NCBI GenBank assembly: GCA_016286835.1
Contig: JAEEUD010000004.1
Location: 1 to 21,201 of the forward strand
Direction of reading: 5' to 3'
DNA length: 21,201 nt
From: Pyramidobacter sp.
GTDB taxonomy: Bacteria > Synergistota > Synergistia > Synergistales > Dethiosulfovibrionaceae
The notes under the pieces were generated by a model. The model was not told the DNA's origin. It searched no databases and saw only the letters and a program-made list of their open reading frames with translations. The position numbers were made by a program, and so were the translations under genes. Shown piece after piece: positions 15,387 through 21,201 of the stretch; position 1 is the stretch's first letter; every line of letters begins with the position of its first letter.

Positions 15387-16882
15387 AGGATCCGCACTCC
15401 TCTCTCGCGCGCCCAGGCCTCGACCGTGCCTTTGTCACTGTAGGGATGCTTGACACCGTTGATTTCCAAATACGGTTCCGGTCCCTTGCCGGAAAGCACG
15501 AGCAGATCGCCTTTTTCGCACCAGTCGAGCGCCTTGAAGATCGCCGCGTCGCGAGGCAGGTCGATCGACCAGCAGTCGTCGGCGCGGACTTCCTTCACGC
15601 CCGCAGCGATCTGTTCGGCGATCGCGCGCGGATCTTCTGTGCGCGGATTGTCCATCGTGATGAAAATACGATCGGCTTTTTTCGCCGCTGCCTGCCCAAG
15701 CAGCGGACGATGACCGGCAAAGCGGTCGCCGCCATGTCCGAAGAGACTTACGAGCCGATGCCTGGCCAGGGGCCGCAGCGTGGAAAGCAGCGCCTCGAGC
15801 GAGTCAGCCGTGTGCGCGTAGTCGATGATGACGCGCACGCCGTTTTCAAGCGCGATCCGCTCCATTCTGCCGGGGACCTGCGGCATATTCTCAAGCCCGG
15901 CGACGACTTTGCTTTCGTCGCAGCCGGCAGCCAGACACACGGCCGCCGCGCCGAGCGCGTTTTCAACGTTATAGCTTCCCGTCAGCGGGATGCGGACCCG
16001 TGCGATCCGGCGGCCGTCGAGGCTCAAATCAAACTCGCCGCCGTCGGAAGAGAGCGACACGTTCGTTCCCGTCAGACGGGCGGGAGCATCCAGCGCCCAG
16101 GTCATCGCCCCGGGGAACTCCTCCGCCAGCCGGCGGCCGTATTCGCTCTTCGCGTTGGGGGCGATCGCCGCGCCGCACTTCAGGTAGGCGCGGAACAGTT
16201 CGCGTTTGGCCGCGAAGTAATTATCCATCGTACCGTGATAGTCGAGATGTTCCGGCGTCAGGTTGGTAAACACAGCGCCGTCAAACGTGCAGCCGCTCAG
16301 GCGCCCCTGAACGATGCCGTGCGAAGAGCACTCCATCGAACAGGCTTGGCAGCCGTTGTCGACCATTCGCTTCAGGAAGAGCTGAACTTCGTCGCTTTCG
16401 GGCGTCGTGCGGTCGGCCAGTTCTGCCTTGTTGCCGTCGTCGTAGACGATCGTGCCGAGCAGACCGGTCTTGATACCGCAGCTCTGCAGGATCGAGCGGA
16501 TCATGTAGCTCGTCGTGCTCTTGCCCTGCGTGCCCGTGACGGCAAACATCTTCATTTTTTCGGCCGGTTCATCGAAAAGAGCCGCGGCGAGAAATCCCAT
16601 CGCGGCACGTACGTTTTTCACCTGGATCCAAGGAATGGACACTTCGCCCACGGGGCGCTGCACAAGCAGACACGACACGCCCGCAGCCAGCGCCTGACCG
16701 ATGAACTGATGCCCGTCGACGTGGTCGCCGGCGACGCAGGCAAAGATATCGCCGGGGCCGACCTGCCGCGAATCGCTTTTGAGAGCGCACTCAGCCGGCA
16801 GCTTGCTCCAGTCGCCGCCAATATCCGTCAGAAGTCCGGCGCGTTTCAGATCGGCCAGACCGCGTTCGACCCTTTGATCCAT
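15383..16882 (-). CDS. murE: UDP-MurNAc-L-Ala-D-Glu--diamino acid ligase (predicted mDAP-adding)
   Basis: Third amino-acid ligase of murein synthesis, 499 aa. The C-terminal motif DNPRTEDP (411-418) is the DNPR signature of meso-diaminopimelate-adding MurE; lysine-adding enzymes differ here. Other family features: SDSRQVGPGDIFACVAG in the N-domain, TTPES (159-163), MECSSHGIVQGRL, NLTPEHLDYHGTMDNY, the lysine expected to be carbamylated in YFAAKRELF (Lys226), and IDYAHTADSLE. Unusual points: the P-loop is GTQGKSTT (117-124) rather than GTNGKTTT, the glycine/aspartate motif is GHGGDRFAGHRP (382-393) where most have GGDRDxxKRP, and GKGPEPY replaces GKGHE. The ATG at 16882 has AAGGAG ten nt upstream. 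It overlaps murF by 4 nt and is 29 nt from the PBP gene. Confidence 0.97.
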   Translation of the reverse strand: MDQRVERGLADLKRAGLLTDIGGDWSKLPAECALKSDSRQVGPGDIFACVAGDHVDGHQFIGQALAAGVSCLLVQRPVGEVSIPWIQVKNVRAAMGFLAAALFDEPAEKMKMFAVTGTQGKSTTSYMIRSILQSCGIKTGLLGTIVYDDGNKAELADRTTPESDEVQLFLKRMVDNGCQACSMECSSHGIVQGRLSGCTFDGAVFTNLTPEHLDYHGTMDNYFAAKRELFRAYLKCGAAIAPNAKSEYGRRLAEEFPGAMTWALDAPARLTGTNVSLSSDGGEFDLSLDGRRIARVRIPLTGSYNVENALGAAAVCLAAGCDESKVVAGLENMPQVPGRMERIALENGVRVIIDYAHTADSLEALLSTLRPLARHRLVSLFGHGGDRFAGHRPLLGQAAAKKADRIFITMDNPRTEDPRAIAEQIAAGVKEVRADDCWSIDLPRDAAIFKALDWCEKGDLLVLSGKGPEPYLEINGVKHPYSDKGTVEAWARERGVRIL

Positions 16883-16911
16883 GGTTCTTTCGCTCCTTTA
16901 CACTCCACGCC

Positions 16912-18615
16912 TTATTTCACGCCGATACCCTTGAGACGCTCCACTTCGTCGACGACCTGCTTAAAGACCGGCGCCGCCAGAGCTCCTCCGTAATAGACCT
17001 TGCCGGTCACGTCACCGAAGACGATCAGCATCGTGTATTTAGGGTCGTTCGCGGGCCAGAAGCCGATGAACGACGAATTGTACAGTCCCTTGACATATTT
17101 TCCCTTGCGCGCCACCTGCGCCGTCCCGGTCTTGCCGCCCACATGCACAGCGGAACTTTCTGCCGGTTTGCCCGTTCCCTCGGTGACGACCTTGCGCAGC
17201 ACGCTGCGGATCCAGCGGGCGTTTTTCTGCGAGACGACGCGGTCGACTTCCATCGGCTCGGAGTGGAACACCTGCAGACCTTCGCTGTTGACCGCCGAGC
17301 GCACCAGGTAGGGACGAACGAGCACGCCGTCGTTGATGATCGCATTGAACGCCGTCGCCAGCTGCAAAGGCGTGAGCGCGAAGCCCTGCCCGATCGCGAC
17401 GTTGGCGGGTGTGATGCCGTACCATCTGTCAGCCGTGGGCAACAGTCCGGGCTCTTCACCGTTGAGGCGGATGCCTGTGCGCTTGCCGATGCCCCACGAG
17501 CGCATTTCCATGTACGTCGTGACCGGCGGCATCCTCATGCCGATGTGGGCCATGCCGACGTTCGACGATTTGATCAGGATCTGGCTCACGTTCATGATGC
17601 CGTTGTCCCTGGGGTGCGAGTCACGGATCACGCCGTCAGCGACCTTGAGATAGGCGGGACAGCGGAACGAATCGCCCTGGCGCAGACGTCCCTGCTCCAG
17701 CGCCATCGCCACCATGACCGGCTTGAACGTCGATCCGGGTTCGTAGACCCGGTTGACGGCGTTGTTGCTGAGCGCCTTGAGGTTGCTGAAAGTGGCGCGG
17801 TTGTTGGAATCGAACGTCGGATAGCTGGCCATCGCCTTGACCGCGCCCGTTTTCGTTTCCAGACAAACGGCTGCGGCCCAGGGAACTTTGTATTCGGCCG
17901 CCTGCGCGCCCAAAAAACGCTCCAGCGCGTACTGGATGTCAGAGTCGATCGTCAGGTACAGGCCCTGCTCGAGTCCCTGCTCCTGAGCAGCCGGCGTCCT
18001 GTCGGCGGATTCGCCGCCGATCTCGGCGCTTGACGAAGCGCCGCGGTAGGTGATGTGCAGTTTTTCAGGCACGACGAGCGCGCCGTTCCACGTCAGCTCG
18101 ACGCCGGCCAGTCCCCAGCCGTCCTGATCGCAATAACCGAGGATGTGCGACAGCTGGCTGCCTTTGGGATAGATGCGCTTGCGCTCCTCGCGGATGTAAA
18201 AGCCCTTACCGCACGTCCGTACGATCTCTTCCGCTTCTTCGCGCTCCATATAGCGCTTCACCCAGTAGAAGCGGCGGTCAAGTTTTTTGCGTATGGCGTC
18301 CGTTTTCTGCTTGCCGATGAACTTCGCCATCTTGTCAAGGCTTTTCGGATCGAAGTTTTCCACGCCCGGATCAAGAAAAACGCTGTACGTCGTCACAGAA
18401 AGCGCCAGCGGCTCGCCGTTGCTGTCGTAGATACTGCCGCGGTCCATCGCCATGCGTTCGCTCTGGTGATACTGCTTGGAAAGCTGCGACGCGGCACGCG
18501 GATCAGGGAAAAGATGGACCTGAATGAGAAAGGCCAGATACACGCCCATCGCGACGAAGACGAGATACCATTGTGCTTTTCGATACGAATCGGTCTCCGC
18601 CTTCCAGTCCGTCAT
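16912..18615 (-). CDS. ftsI: Class B penicillin-binding protein, FtsI-type septal transpeptidase
   Basis: Membrane-anchored D,D-transpeptidase that cross-links septal murein, partner of FtsW. The 567-aa protein has a cytoplasmic tail, one membrane anchor (about 15-33), an N-terminal dimerisation region containing MDRGSIYDSNGEPLALS (57-73), and the transpeptidase domain with all three active-site motifs: STFK (Ser295), SSN (350-352) and KTG (495-497). It ends soon after the transpeptidase domain without PASTA repeats, unlike many Gram-positive homologues such as SpoVD or PBP2x. The ATG at 18615 follows GGAAGGAG with ten nt spacing. Its place between ftsL and murE is the classic ftsI position. 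FtsI rather than the elongation PBP2 is inferred from context. Confidence 0.96.
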   Translation of the reverse strand: MTDWKAETDSYRKAQWYLVFVAMGVYLAFLIQVHLFPDPRAASQLSKQYHQSERMAMDRGSIYDSNGEPLALSVTTYSVFLDPGVENFDPKSLDKMAKFIGKQKTDAIRKKLDRRFYWVKRYMEREEAEEIVRTCGKGFYIREERKRIYPKGSQLSHILGYCDQDGWGLAGVELTWNGALVVPEKLHITYRGASSSAEIGGESADRTPAAQEQGLEQGLYLTIDSDIQYALERFLGAQAAEYKVPWAAAVCLETKTGAVKAMASYPTFDSNNRATFSNLKALSNNAVNRVYEPGSTFKPVMVAMALEQGRLRQGDSFRCPAYLKVADGVIRDSHPRDNGIMNVSQILIKSSNVGMAHIGMRMPPVTTYMEMRSWGIGKRTGIRLNGEEPGLLPTADRWYGITPANVAIGQGFALTPLQLATAFNAIINDGVLVRPYLVRSAVNSEGLQVFHSEPMEVDRVVSQKNARWIRSVLRKVVTEGTGKPAESSAVHVGGKTGTAQVARKGKYVKGLYNSSFIGFWPANDPKYTMLIVFGDVTGKVYYGGALAAPVFKQVVDEVERLKGIGVK

Positions 18616-18663
18616 TCAGCGTCCGCTCCTTCCTTCAACTCAGTTTAACTCGTCGATAAGTTT

Positions 18664-19023
18664 CTAATAGCCTCGCGCGACGTTCGCCAGCGCGGCCTTC
18701 ATCACGCTGTCCTGACGGACCGAGACGTCGACGCGGAGTGCGCCGGCCAGATGCACCTGGCTCATTCCCAGCTCCGACTGAGCGTATGCGTGGACCGCTT
18801 TGGGCGACATCATCGCCGCCACTTCGCGTTCGAGATCACGGCATTCTTTTTCGCACGCCGTCAGCCGTTCCTGCAAAGCGCTGATCCGTTCGTCAAGCGC
18901 TGCCGAGTCACCGCGCAGCATCGACAGCAAACCGAGCGACATGATCGCGACGATGAAGAACATCACCAATGCATGACTGAACTTCCAGGAACTTTTCCGC
19001 GCTGACCTTACACTTTTCGCCAT
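18664..19023 (-). CDS. ftsL: FtsL-like small bitopic division protein
   Basis: Small 119-aa protein with a basic N-terminus, one membrane segment (about 16-36), a charged heptad-like stretch typical of a coiled coil (about 40-72, LDERISALQERL and LEREVAAM), and a tail with AYAQSELGMSQVHL. The ELGM element resembles the end of FtsL/DivIC proteins. FtsL pairs with FtsB/DivIC and FtsQ and activates FtsWI. Sequence conservation in this family is very low, so the call rests on topology, size and the position between rsmH and ftsI, the standard ftsL slot. The ATG at 19023 lies inside the end of rsmH (16-nt overlap). Confidence 0.85.
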   Translation of the reverse strand: MAKSVRSARKSSWKFSHALVMFFIVAIMSLGLLSMLRGDSAALDERISALQERLTACEKECRDLEREVAAMMSPKAVHAYAQSELGMSQVHLAGALRVDVSVRQDSVMKAALANVARGY

Positions 19024-19946
19024 GGTCCCATCCGCCCTTTCGCCGAATCTGGCAAATCTTTTTTATGAAATCCCCTCAGCCGCGCGCTTCGCGACTTGGG
19101 ATTGCGTTCGATCTCTTCCTCGCCGGGGACTTCCGCCTTGCGCGGCTCCAAAATCCCCAGCCCCTCTTCGCACCATTCACGAAACTGATATTTCACCAGT
19201 TTGTCTTCGAGCGAGTGATACGTGACGATCACCAGCCGCCCGTCCTCACCGAGCAGTTCAAACGCCTCTTTCATTCCCTGCTCGAGCGCGCCCAGTTCAT
19301 CGTTGACGGCGATCCGCAGCGCCTGAAAGACCTTGCGCGCCGGATGCCCGTTCATCTTCCGCATCGCCGGAGCGGGAATGCCGCGCCGGATCAGCTCAAC
19401 CAGCTGAAACGTCGTTCTCACCGGAGTTTTTTCGCGCGAGCGGACGATCTCCCCCGCCACGCTCCAGGCGAAGCGCTCTTCGCCGTACTTGCGGAATATT
19501 TCCGTCAGTTCCTCCCGCGACAGCGTGTTGACAAGCTCAGCTGCACTCGTTTCCGCCGACTGGTTCATGCGCATGTCCAGCGGTCCGTCCTCGCGGAATG
19601 AAAAGCCGCGTTCGCCGTCGGTCAGCTGCATGTTCGACACGCCCAGATCGAGGACGACCGCGTCGGTTTTTTCGATACCGCTTTGCGCGCAGAGCGTTTT
19701 CATGGTACGATAATCTCCCGCCAGCGGCGTGAAACGTCCGCCGAAATCCTTCAGGCGTTCCGTCGCGATCTCGCGGGCCTTCGCGTCCCGGTCGATGCCG
19801 ATCACACGCCAGGCGGGGTTGTTTTTCAAAAACGCTTCGGAGTAGCCGCCCAGGCCCAGCGTGCCATCGACGACAAGCGCATCGTCTTTGAGCGGGAGCG
19901 CGGCCAAAACGCGGTCAAGCAGCACAGGCACGTGCTCAAAGCCCAT
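19008..19946 (-). CDS. rsmH: 16S rRNA (cytosine(1402)-N4)-methyltransferase
   Basis: RsmH (MraW) methylates N4 of C1402 in 16S rRNA, in the ribosomal P site. The 312-aa protein begins MGFEHVPVLL, the usual HxPVLL opening, followed by the SAM-binding VVDGTLGLGGYSEAFL (25-40; most relatives have GGHS, here GGYS), IDRD (51-54), LDLGVSNMQL, GFSFREDGPLDMRM, and near the C-terminus VTYHSLEDKLVKYQF, which is diagnostic. The ATG at 19946 has an exceptionally strong ribosome binding site (GGAGGAGGTG) and overlaps mraZ by 11 nt; the open frame upstream of it is mraZ sequence read in another frame. It is the second gene of the operon, as in most dcw clusters. Confidence 0.98.
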   Translation of the reverse strand: MGFEHVPVLLDRVLAALPLKDDALVVDGTLGLGGYSEAFLKNNPAWRVIGIDRDAKAREIATERLKDFGGRFTPLAGDYRTMKTLCAQSGIEKTDAVVLDLGVSNMQLTDGERGFSFREDGPLDMRMNQSAETSAAELVNTLSREELTEIFRKYGEERFAWSVAGEIVRSREKTPVRTTFQLVELIRRGIPAPAMRKMNGHPARKVFQALRIAVNDELGALEQGMKEAFELLGEDGRLVIVTYHSLEDKLVKYQFREWCEEGLGILEPRKAEVPGEEEIERNPKSRSARLRGFHKKDLPDSAKGRMGPWRKV

Positions 19947-20367
19947 ACTTGGCCCCCACCTCCTCCGAATATGCGTCAAAGTTCTCCAGATTCTCGTCGT
20001 TGTAGGCCGACCAGCTCTCGCTGTTCCAGATCTCGAGATGGTCTCCCGCGCCGTTGACGACGACCTGATCGACGAGATTAGCATACTTCCTCAGCTTCTC
20101 GGGGATGAGGATACGCCCCTGTCCGTCGACGGGGAGTTCCTCGGCGTTGCCGAGAAGGAAGCGCTTGAACTTCAGCGCCTCGTCGGTGGACGGAAGCGCC
20201 TGGATCTTCTCGTAGTACGGCGCCCACTCGTCCATTGGGTAGACGGCAAGGGAACGGTTGCGGCTGACCGTGCAGCAGACGATCTCGCCGATCTTGGAAC
20301 GGAACTTCGCCGGCATGACGAGCCGTCCTTTGCCGTCTATGCGATTGTTCGAGCTTCCCAAGAGCAT
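19936..20367 (-). CDS. mraZ: Transcriptional regulator MraZ
   Basis: DNA-binding regulator that heads dcw clusters and represses its own operon in E. coli, but activates it in some mollicutes. The 143-aa protein contains two tandem AbrB-like MraZ domains, seen as DGKGRLVMPAKFR (11-23) and DGQGRILIPEKLRKY (about 81-95), with 30-40 residues of spacing elements each. I chose ATG 20367: it gives the usual MLLGSSxxRID opening and sits seven nt after GGGGGA. The upstream in-frame ATG 20373 and GTG 20382 are too close to or inside that site. A box array matching known MraZ operators overlaps the leader and ribosome binding site, implying autoregulation. Confidence 0.97.
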   Translation of the reverse strand: MLLGSSNNRIDGKGRLVMPAKFRSKIGEIVCCTVSRNRSLAVYPMDEWAPYYEKIQALPSTDEALKFKRFLLGNAEELPVDGQGRILIPEKLRKYANLVDQVVVNGAGDHLEIWNSESWSAYNDENLENFDAYSEEVGAKYGL

Positions 20368-20369
20368 GG

Positions 20370-20406
20370 CCATTTCCCCCACTTTCTACCACTTTCTACC
20401 ACTGCG
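20370..20406 (-). promoter_or_regulatory. Predicted MraZ operator: array of AAAGTGG boxes
   Basis: On the minus strand four direct repeats run into the mraZ start: a degenerate CGCAGTGG (20399-20406), AAAGTGG (20389-20395), AAAGTGG (20379-20385) and AAATGG (20370-20375), spaced 10, 10 and 9 bp, one helical turn each. AAAGTG(T/G) repeats are the published MraZ box in mollicutes, and E. coli MraZ binds spaced TGGG repeats. The array covers the predicted transcription start and the ribosome binding site. Confidence 0.8.
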
Positions 20407-20410
20407 AAAG

Positions 20411-20439
20411 AAATTACCCCTTTTTTCCTCCACCGTCAA
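20411..20439 (-). promoter_or_regulatory. Main promoter of the dcw operon
   Basis: The minus strand has -35 TTGACG (20434-20439), a 17-bp spacer and -10 TAATTT (20411-20416). The -10 matches consensus poorly but resembles the TAAATT of the gap promoter. The predicted start is near 20404, directly at the MraZ boxes. No other promoter of similar quality was seen before mraZ. Confidence 0.6.
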
Positions 20440-20536
20440 GGCTTAAAAATCGCCCTGAAATTGTAATTCCAATAAACGAGGCGTTTGACGCAAACTTTTT
20501 GTTTATTATTTTCGTGAAGAAAAATCTGATTGCTAT

Positions 20537-20578
20537 AAAAAAAACTGAGGTACCGACGTTTCGACGATACCTCAGTTT
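20537..20578 (-). terminator. Intrinsic terminator downstream of rnpB
   Basis: An 11-bp perfect stem (20568-20578 with 20542-20552) and a 15-nt loop are followed on the minus strand by a continuous T run (complement of eight A residues, 20537-20544, three of them within the stem). It insulates rnpB from the dcw promoter. On the plus strand only TTTAAATT follows, so activity in that direction is doubtful. Confidence 0.85.
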
Positions 20579-20689
20579 AAATTGTCGCAACATTAAGTTT
20601 TTTCGCACTCTGAAACAAAAAGATAATTCTGAAAATTACCCTTTGTCTGCTGAAACTTTTTTCAGATTTTGCAATAAAACGCAGAAAAA

Positions 20690-21028
20690 GGAGTGGTTCA
20701 TAAGCCGGGTTCTGTCTTGGATAGTCATTTCTCTAGGACAACGCATTACTGCGCGTCTCAAGCGATCTGTACCCGGAGGTCAGCGGGCAGCCTCATCCCT
20801 CCCTATTCGATCTTGCTCCAGACGGGGTTTGCCTGGCACGACGGTCGCCCGTCGTCCGGTGAGCTCTTGCCTCGCCGTTTCACCCTTACCCGGTGCGGAA
20901 ACCGGGCGGTCTGTTCTCTGTTGCACTTTCCTGTGGCTCGCGCCAACTGGACGTTATCCAGCGTCTTGCCCTGCGGAGCCCGGACTTTCCTCTCCCGCGT
21001 TCGCGGCAGCGACTATCAGAACCACTCC
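20690..21028 (-). ncRNA. rnpB: RNase P RNA (catalytic subunit of ribonuclease P)
   Basis: The minus strand carries the universally conserved RNase P RNA blocks: GAGAGGAAAGTCCGGGCTCC near the 5' end (20975-20994), GGGTGAAACGGCG in the middle, AGCAAGATCGAATAGG, and GACAGAACCCGGCTTATG near the 3' end (20699-20716). The two ends form a perfect 10-bp P1 helix (GGAGTGGTTC with GAACCACTCC, 21019-21028 with 20690-20699), which fixes the ends at about 339 nt. The gene is a little shorter than the ~377-nt E. coli RNA. The ends are those of a bacterial type A-like molecule, though the full fold was not computed. A run of five T residues directly follows P1, and a stronger terminator lies ~110 nt downstream. 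RNase P matures tRNA 5' ends. Confidence 0.96.
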
Positions 21029-21036
21029 AAGCGGGT

Positions 21037-21065
21037 AGTATAGCACCGTTTGTGCAAAACGTCAC
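21037..21065 (-). promoter_or_regulatory. Promoter of rnpB
   Basis: The minus strand shows -35 GTGACG (21060-21065), a 17-bp spacer and -10 TATACT (21037-21042, five of six consensus bases). The predicted start at about 21030 agrees with the 5' end of RNase P RNA fixed by helix P1. Confidence 0.75.
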
Positions 21066-21130
21066 GGGGAAGATCTTACACTCCCACAAAAAACACCCAA
21101 ACACCTAAAAACGCAGGCCATACCGGGAAA

Positions 21131-21201
21131 TGATATGCTCTCCAAAAAGTAGACACACGAAAAAAAACAAATTCGTGAGTTGCTTTTAGGAGGGCATCTT
21201 T
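21131..21201 (+). mobile_element. Possible left end of an IS3-family (IS150-like) insertion sequence
   Basis: From TGATATGCTC at 21131 the plus strand reads CCAAAAAGTAGACACA (21142-21157), resembling the terminal inverted repeats of IS150-type elements, which start with TG and contain CCAAAAAGTTAGACA. About 70 bp in, a strong ribosome binding site stands before the window edge, the distance expected for orfA of such elements. Neither the transposase nor the right end is visible, so this rests on resemblance recalled from the family. Confidence 0.4.
21188..21194 (+). promoter_or_regulatory. Ribosome binding site for a gene beginning just outside the window
   Basis: AGGAGGG is followed by exactly seven nt (CATCTTT) before the window ends, so a start codon at position 21202 would have ideal spacing. 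The gene would run rightward, divergently from rnpB. A transposase orfA is the likeliest candidate if the IS end is real. Confidence 0.55.

Larger units (their letters stand above)
20368..20689. other. Intergenic region between mraZ and rnpB
   Basis: No gene is supported in these ~320 bp. They hold the MraZ boxes, the operon promoter, an AT-rich stretch (20440-20536), the rnpB terminator (20537-20578), and about 110 nt of AT-rich sequence (20579-20689) that would be the 3' trailer of the RNase P RNA transcript. Confidence 0.7.

Noticed and set aside
20650..20665. Small hairpin CTGAAA-CTTT-TTTCAG as a plus-strand terminator
   Set aside because: The stem is only 6 bp and AT-rich, and no plus-strand gene precedes it; on the minus strand no T run follows.
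20499..21038. Plus-strand open frame of 179 codons across the rnpB region
   Set aside because: The sequence is explained by RNase P RNA on the minus strand, with all conserved blocks and a perfect P1 helix; the frame has no protein features.
21156..21177. CACGAA/TTCGTG inverted repeat near the right edge
   Set aside because: Six-bp stem with a 10-nt A-rich loop and no T run; too weak to call a terminator or operator by itself.
1..21201. CRISPR arrays, tRNA genes, toxin-antitoxin or defence systems
   Set aside because: No spaced repeat-spacer pattern, no tRNA T-loop (GGTTCGA-type) in a cloverleaf context, and every substantial minus-strand frame is accounted for by a division, murein or carbon-metabolism gene.

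Overview
The window is almost entirely one long minus-strand operon for cell division and peptidoglycan precursor synthesis (a dcw cluster), so it reads from right to left. The DNA is GC-rich by eye. The genes combine mDAP-type murein synthesis (MurE DNPR motif), WhiA, YvcK, a SPOR-domain protein and a very divergent FtsQ, with no murB or ddl. This fits a diderm anaerobe of the Synergistota (Pyramidobacter/Jonquetella-like). That placement comes from recognising the gene set, not from a database search.

Layout from the right edge: (1) The last ~70 bp look like the left end of an insertion sequence (IS3/IS150-like) with a strong plus-strand Shine-Dalgarno 7 nt from the window end. (2) The RNase P RNA gene (rnpB) lies on the minus strand with its own promoter and a downstream intrinsic terminator. 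(3) The dcw operon starts from a TTGACG-17-TAATTT promoter overlain by a 10-bp-spaced array of AAAGTGG boxes, the expected MraZ operator. Order: mraZ, rsmH, ftsL, ftsI-type PBP, murE, murF, mraY, murD, ftsW, murG, murC, ftsQ-like, ftsA, ftsZ, SPOR protein. (4) The operon appears to continue without a convincing terminator into rapZ, yvcK and whiA, with ATGA overlaps. It ends at a hairpin that contains the whiA stop codon. (5) A separate strong promoter then drives a GAPDH gene cut by the left window edge.

MurE, MurF, MurD and MurC build the UDP-MurNAc-pentapeptide, MraY and MurG make lipid I and II, and FtsW with the PBP polymerise and cross-link septal murein. FtsZ, FtsA, FtsL and FtsQ form the divisome, while MraZ (regulator) and RsmH (16S rRNA methyltransferase) head the operon. 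RapZ, YvcK and WhiA tie envelope synthesis to carbon flow. The GAPDH has substitutions at the two positions known to set NAD versus NADP preference, which would suit gluconeogenesis.

I see no CRISPR array, toxin-antitoxin or defence locus, tRNA, or obviously novel multigene system. The most interesting points are regulatory (MraZ box array, gap leader palindrome), the predicted GAPDH cofactor switch, the joining of dcw to rapZ-yvcK-whiA-gap, and several divergent family members. Start codons were re-chosen from ribosome binding sites for yvcK, the SPOR gene, ftsA, ftsQ, ftsW, murD, mraY, rsmH and mraZ.
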